NCBI RefSeq assembly: GCF_035046505.1
Contig: NC_089822.1
Coordinates: forward strand, 265,185,024-265,249,023
DNA from: Tiliqua scincoides
Lineage: Eukaryota > Chordata > Lepidosauria > Squamata > Scincidae
Length of the DNA: 64,000 nt
Direction of reading: 5' to 3'
In this document: positions 53,916 through 64,000 of the stretch, in pieces
Position numbering within the stretch: position 1 is the stretch's first letter
Layout: each line of letters begins with the position of its first letter
The notes under the pieces: model-generated
What the model saw: only the letters and a program-made list of their open reading frames with translations
What the model was told of the DNA's origin: nothing
Database searches by the model: none
Program-made: the position numbers and the translations under genes

Positions 53916-55278
53916 GCAGTGCATTTGGTGCATGAGAAGAAGTCAGGAAAAGGAGACACTTTAAGGGAAAGGAGCTATAGAAGTCCCTGCTCATCCACCC
54001 CAGCTGCAGCCACTAGAGACAGGGAAAGAGAAGTGAAAGGTGGAGTGGAAAGAAGGGGAAGGACAGAGCTTTGCAATAGCTGAGTTCCTGAAGAGGTTTG
54101 CCTTGTGGGAATCTGGAGGTCCTTTGAGCAGCTTGTGGAAATCCTCTCTGGACCCAACACAGGAGTGTACCAGAGTGACCCGTTACTGATCGAAATCCCT
54201 TACTATTTACGGATTTTGGGTGATGCTGCCAAGTGCAGAAGGGGGGTAGGCCAATTATCAGGGATTTGGGGGTGAGAAGGACTTGGGTTATTTTAAAGTA
54301 TAATGGAGGGATTGGGGTGTGACTGGGATGGGAGTTCAGGAAGGACCTAGATCAAAGCAGTGTTAGCATAGATCAAAGCAGTGTTAGCTACCACACAAAT
54401 AGCCACCAAGCAGTGGGGCTAGAGGGAAGATGTCTGGCATCTTGAAATGACCTTTACAGAGAGTACGTGCAAAATGAAGGTCCAAAACAACAGGTAAAAT
54501 GCAGGTGGAACACAATACAAAGATTATTGAGGTCACAGTCACTATAAGAAAGTACAAAATATAAATTCAGACAGGAGTGGGATAAAAAAAGACAACCAAG
54601 TTGCATTCAGCTGGAGACACACAGTGAGATGATCTCTTTTCCTCCCTGGTTGTGTGACTGTGGGGGGGTGGGGGGTGGAGAGATCACATATGCCAAGAGT
54701 TTGAGATTTCACCACTTTAGAAACATGTATTTGGGAGTCACAGAACAGGCTTTACTATTGATTTTGTACACAGAGGTTCTGGAAAACACTTCCTCTGGGC
54801 AGTGGATGATGCCAGCATAGGGAGCTGGTAGTACTGTTGTTTGGTATCAGAGTCCATATTGCACTTAATGTTAAGATATAAAAGAATTGGGAAGGGAAAA
54901 AAATAAAGAAGAAATGGGGGAGAGAATAGTGCGCTTAATGAGAAAAAAAAACATGAGATTCATCAATATCAGGTATATCATGCTTGTTACATACAGCAGG
55001 CTGAATAGAGTTCATGGCACCTTTGGGGATGGAAGTCATCACATTTAGCAGGAAGTGACATCATTAAGCAGAAGATGGAAAGAAATAAGCACTTTGCAGA
55101 CATAGGAACTCATTAACCACAAATGACAGAAGGAAAACATATGCAAATCTTGAGCATATCTTCGAGATAAGGGAGACCCCAATTGTCACACTGAGAGAGC
55201 CCAATAGTCACATGGACTGCTCTTTCAGACTTTTCCACCTAAGCTCCAATGGAAGCTTTACTCACACTCCCACAACTT
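53916..55278 (-). other. 3' flank of gene D
   Basis: No finger, KRAB or clear transposon end. An AATAAA on the minus strand at about 53709-53714 is the first polyadenylation-type word below the gene D stop; its use is unproven. Confidence 0.3.
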
Positions 55279-61782
<6,504 letters not shown>

Positions 61783-61874
61783 CTGTGTGGGAGACAATGG
61801 GAAGACTTTCACCCTTCCTGCCCTTTTCAAATGTCCCTTCCGTGTGCAATTTCACACTATTTCCTTATTTGCTC

Positions 61875-63515
61875 CATAGCTCAGAGTTCTGATCCAGAAA
61901 TACCCCAGTGGGGTGAGTCCCACACATCTTCATTCACGTTCTTCAAATAAATTCTTCCTTCTGCCACTTTGTCCCTGTGTCCTCCCCCTCTGCCCCTAGG
62001 CACTTTCCTCTCCTCCTTGACATCTCCTTGCAAAACACAGAGCCTTTCCAGGCCTGCCAGGATCTGCCTTTCCTGCTGCATTTTCTGCCTCAGTTCCTTC
62101 CTCCTGTTCATACCCTTTTATGAAGCCCAGACCCTAAGACTGTCCTTTAGCAGCATGCAAGGCAGGTGCTGTGTCAATTTCAGGTGATGTCCTGTAACTG
62201 GGACCATATGAGTTGATGTGGGGGAAAATCTGATTTGCAGATACAGGGGCCGGGAGTCCTGTTCAATGGGGGCATCCTGCAGGGCTGTTTCCTGGAACAG
62301 ACGCTTCAGTCCTGGGTGGAAGCTCATCTTCCAAGAAGCCCCCCCCCCCAAAAAAAAACAACACACACACACCTTGAACGATGCAGATGTTTTGACACTG
62401 GTTATGTGAGGACATCATTCTCTGCAGGGCAGACATTGGAGGCTTTATCTTACCTGCTTCCTTGCTGGGGACTCACCCTGCTCTGTTGCCCTCAACTCCT
62501 TCTTCTGCAGAGATCAGCTGTCCAGAGGAACTCCCTGGTTCCTTTGGATCAGGCACGGATGCTGGAATGATCCTTTTTGGCTGCAAACTCCAGCTCTCTT
62601 CCTTATGATTTTTATTTCACCTTCCTCTGTTTACACCAGGAGCAAAGAAGCCTATAAGAGTTCAAGAAATAAAGGGTGATATCAAAGACATTTTAACAGA
62701 CATTAAAAATACATGCATAAAAATCCTCACCCTCCTTGGGAGTTTAAACCATCCCTATCAAGACATTTCAGAGCAGACCCAAAGCTTAGCATGCAATGGG
62801 GGGTGGGGGGTTCTTCTCAGCCCCCCCTTTCCCTTTACCAGCTGCTGACCTCTTGGTTGGGGGAAGGAAAGGAAGGGGCAGAGCAGGAAGTGGCTCCCCA
62901 TTCACTTCTCCTTCCTGATTAGCCCCTCAATGAATCCAGAGTTGCTCCTCTTAACTCTCAGAGTGCTGGTCAGTCGAGAGCAGGGTCACCTGACGTCCTC
63001 TTTTTCCAGGACATGCCCTCTTTTTGAGCCTGGAAAAGAACTTAATATGTTCCCTGTGAGTGGGCAGCGCAGAGCCTTCTTGTAATGAATAAATTATATG
63101 CAATAAATTAAATGTAGTATACAGTAGTTTTAAACTTAATAACAAGTAATATAGTGTTTAAATTAACCACATGAAATCAATATATGAGTGCCTTTAGCTT
63201 TTATTTGGCTATGTCCAACGTTTTGCTTGGATGTCCTACATTTTGGGGTGCCTGGTTCTCTTTGGTGGTTATGACATCTGGTCACCCTGGCCAAGAGGAA
63301 AGACTCTAACCCCTTCGGGGGGGGGTACCTCTCCCCTTGCTGGGCATCCCATCCTTCCCCTTACTGATGCAGCATCAGAGACTCTGAAGCCTCTCCTGGG
63401 CTGAGCCTCTCTTGCCCAGGGTGCAAGGGGCCAACTAAACCTCTTCCCTGGGTCTCCTACCCCAGCCTGGCATCCTATCACTGAGTTAAGGGGGCTGGAA
63501 GGTCTTTGCAAGGAA
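61875..63515 (-). promoter_or_regulatory. 5' flank of gene D, paralogous to units A and B
   Basis: Collinear with 5140-6290 and 25220-26030 (tctgccactttgtccc, agcagcatgcaaggcagg, gaactccctggttcctttgg). A pyrimidine-rich minisatellite unit is at 62760-62900 (agagcagacccaaagcttag). It ends in ctggaaggtctttgcaagg, where a hAT element is inserted. Confidence 0.55.
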
Positions 63516-63863
63516 CAGTGGCGTCACTTGGGTTTGCATCACCCGATGCGGGAGGCCAGCGAGTCACCCCCATGATGGACCTCCTCCCATGCAGTGGGCA
63601 GGGCAACGCCCCAGGTGGTGGGCATAGTGAAGCCCCATCACCTGGCCTCTGCTGGTTTTTTGCCTATGACTTTTGATAGACTAGAGAGTCTACAAACAAT
63701 GCCGTTTGTTCCATTGCATTCTGCATGAAATTACAAATTGTATGATACATAACATGACAGTGTCATTCAAAAATACCAAGATTTAAAAATTTTTGGCCAG
63801 TGGTGGTGTCACCCCTCCATGCGCGTCACCCAGTGCTGCCCACATCCCTCAGCAACACCACTG
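63516..63863. mobile_element. hAT-like element of the CAGTGGCGTCAC family
   Basis: 348 bp. Ends cagtggcgtcacttggg and gcaacaccactg. Flanks gcaaggaa and gcaggaaa match at 6 of 8. Host sequence is continuous across it: ggtctttgca...atcttccaagcatcccaa corresponds to ggtctttgcagggactcttg..caagcaccccaa at 23413-23445, which gives the empty site. Internally it shares tgttccattgcattctgcat and the trinucleotide pattern of 24880-25146. Confidence 0.85.
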
Positions 63864-64000
63864 GCAGGAAATCTTCCAAGCATCCCAAAGGGATCACAGG
63901 TGAAGTCTGGCCCAGGGCATGTGCAACAGGAACAGAAGTTTCCTTTAGTGGGACATCAATGGGGAGGCCCCCTTTTAGTGGGGAGGAGGGGGCTTGGTAG
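63864..64000 (-). promoter_or_regulatory. Continuation of the gene D 5' flank to the window edge
   Basis: ccaagcatcccaaaggga, gtgcaacaggaacagaag and ccttttagtggggagga follow 23290-23400 of unit B (gcaccccaaggtgac, gtgcaacagggacagg, ccttcagtggggggagg). Confidence 0.5.

Overview
The window looks like nuclear DNA from a squamate reptile, most likely a lizard; the species cannot be resolved. Three things point there. Exons are spliced. The C2H2 fingers are of the [10 protein letters not shown] / [10 protein letters not shown] type common in squamate KRAB zinc finger proteins (KZFPs). The repeats are a dense mix of CR1, L2 and L1/Tx1-like LINEs, tRNA-derived SINEs, hAT-type DNA elements and a few retroelement fossils. 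I saw no tRNA, rRNA, CRISPR array or operon.

The backbone is a head-to-tail cluster of KZFP units, all on the minus strand. Two units give complete gene models whose exon lengths sum to a whole number of codons. Gene C (about 34.3-41.7 kb) codes for a KRAB protein of about 895 residues with 22 canonical fingers plus one divergent finger. Gene D (about 55.3-61.8 kb) codes for a KRAB protein of about 427 residues with 8 fingers. Both use the order leader exon (83 bp), KRAB-A exon (127 or 130 bp), KRAB-B-like exon (84 or 90 bp), then one exon holding the finger array, with matching splice phases. A SCAN-domain exon inside a CpG island (about 48.0-48.9 kb) lies upstream of gene C and may be its true first coding exon, although it carries an apparent frameshift.

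Two other units are decaying. Unit B (14.4-27 kb) keeps an open KRAB-B exon and a promoter-like region with a ZNF143/THAP11-type motif, but its finger exon has several frameshifts and is split by a LINE, and no KRAB-A exon was found. Unit A (2.3-11.1 kb) keeps only an open KRAB-B exon and a greatly expanded 5' region. An isolated piece of another finger exon lies at 13.0-13.3 kb.

The 5' regions of the units carry a GC-rich, polypyrimidine minisatellite-like sequence with repeats of about 135-155 bp, often containing the octamer ATGCAAAT. In unit A this region was further duplicated into four tandem copies of up to 1.3 kb (6.8-11.1 kb). Transposons fill most of the rest. Several have clear target-site duplications, and empty sites in paralogous units show that they inserted after the KZFP units had duplicated. 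A 1.64 kb solo LTR sits inside a SINE with a perfect 4-bp duplication, and a DIRS-like fossil and a second solo LTR lie between genes C and D. KZFPs typically silence transposons, so the window reads as a young, rapidly turning over repressor cluster embedded in the kind of elements such proteins target.
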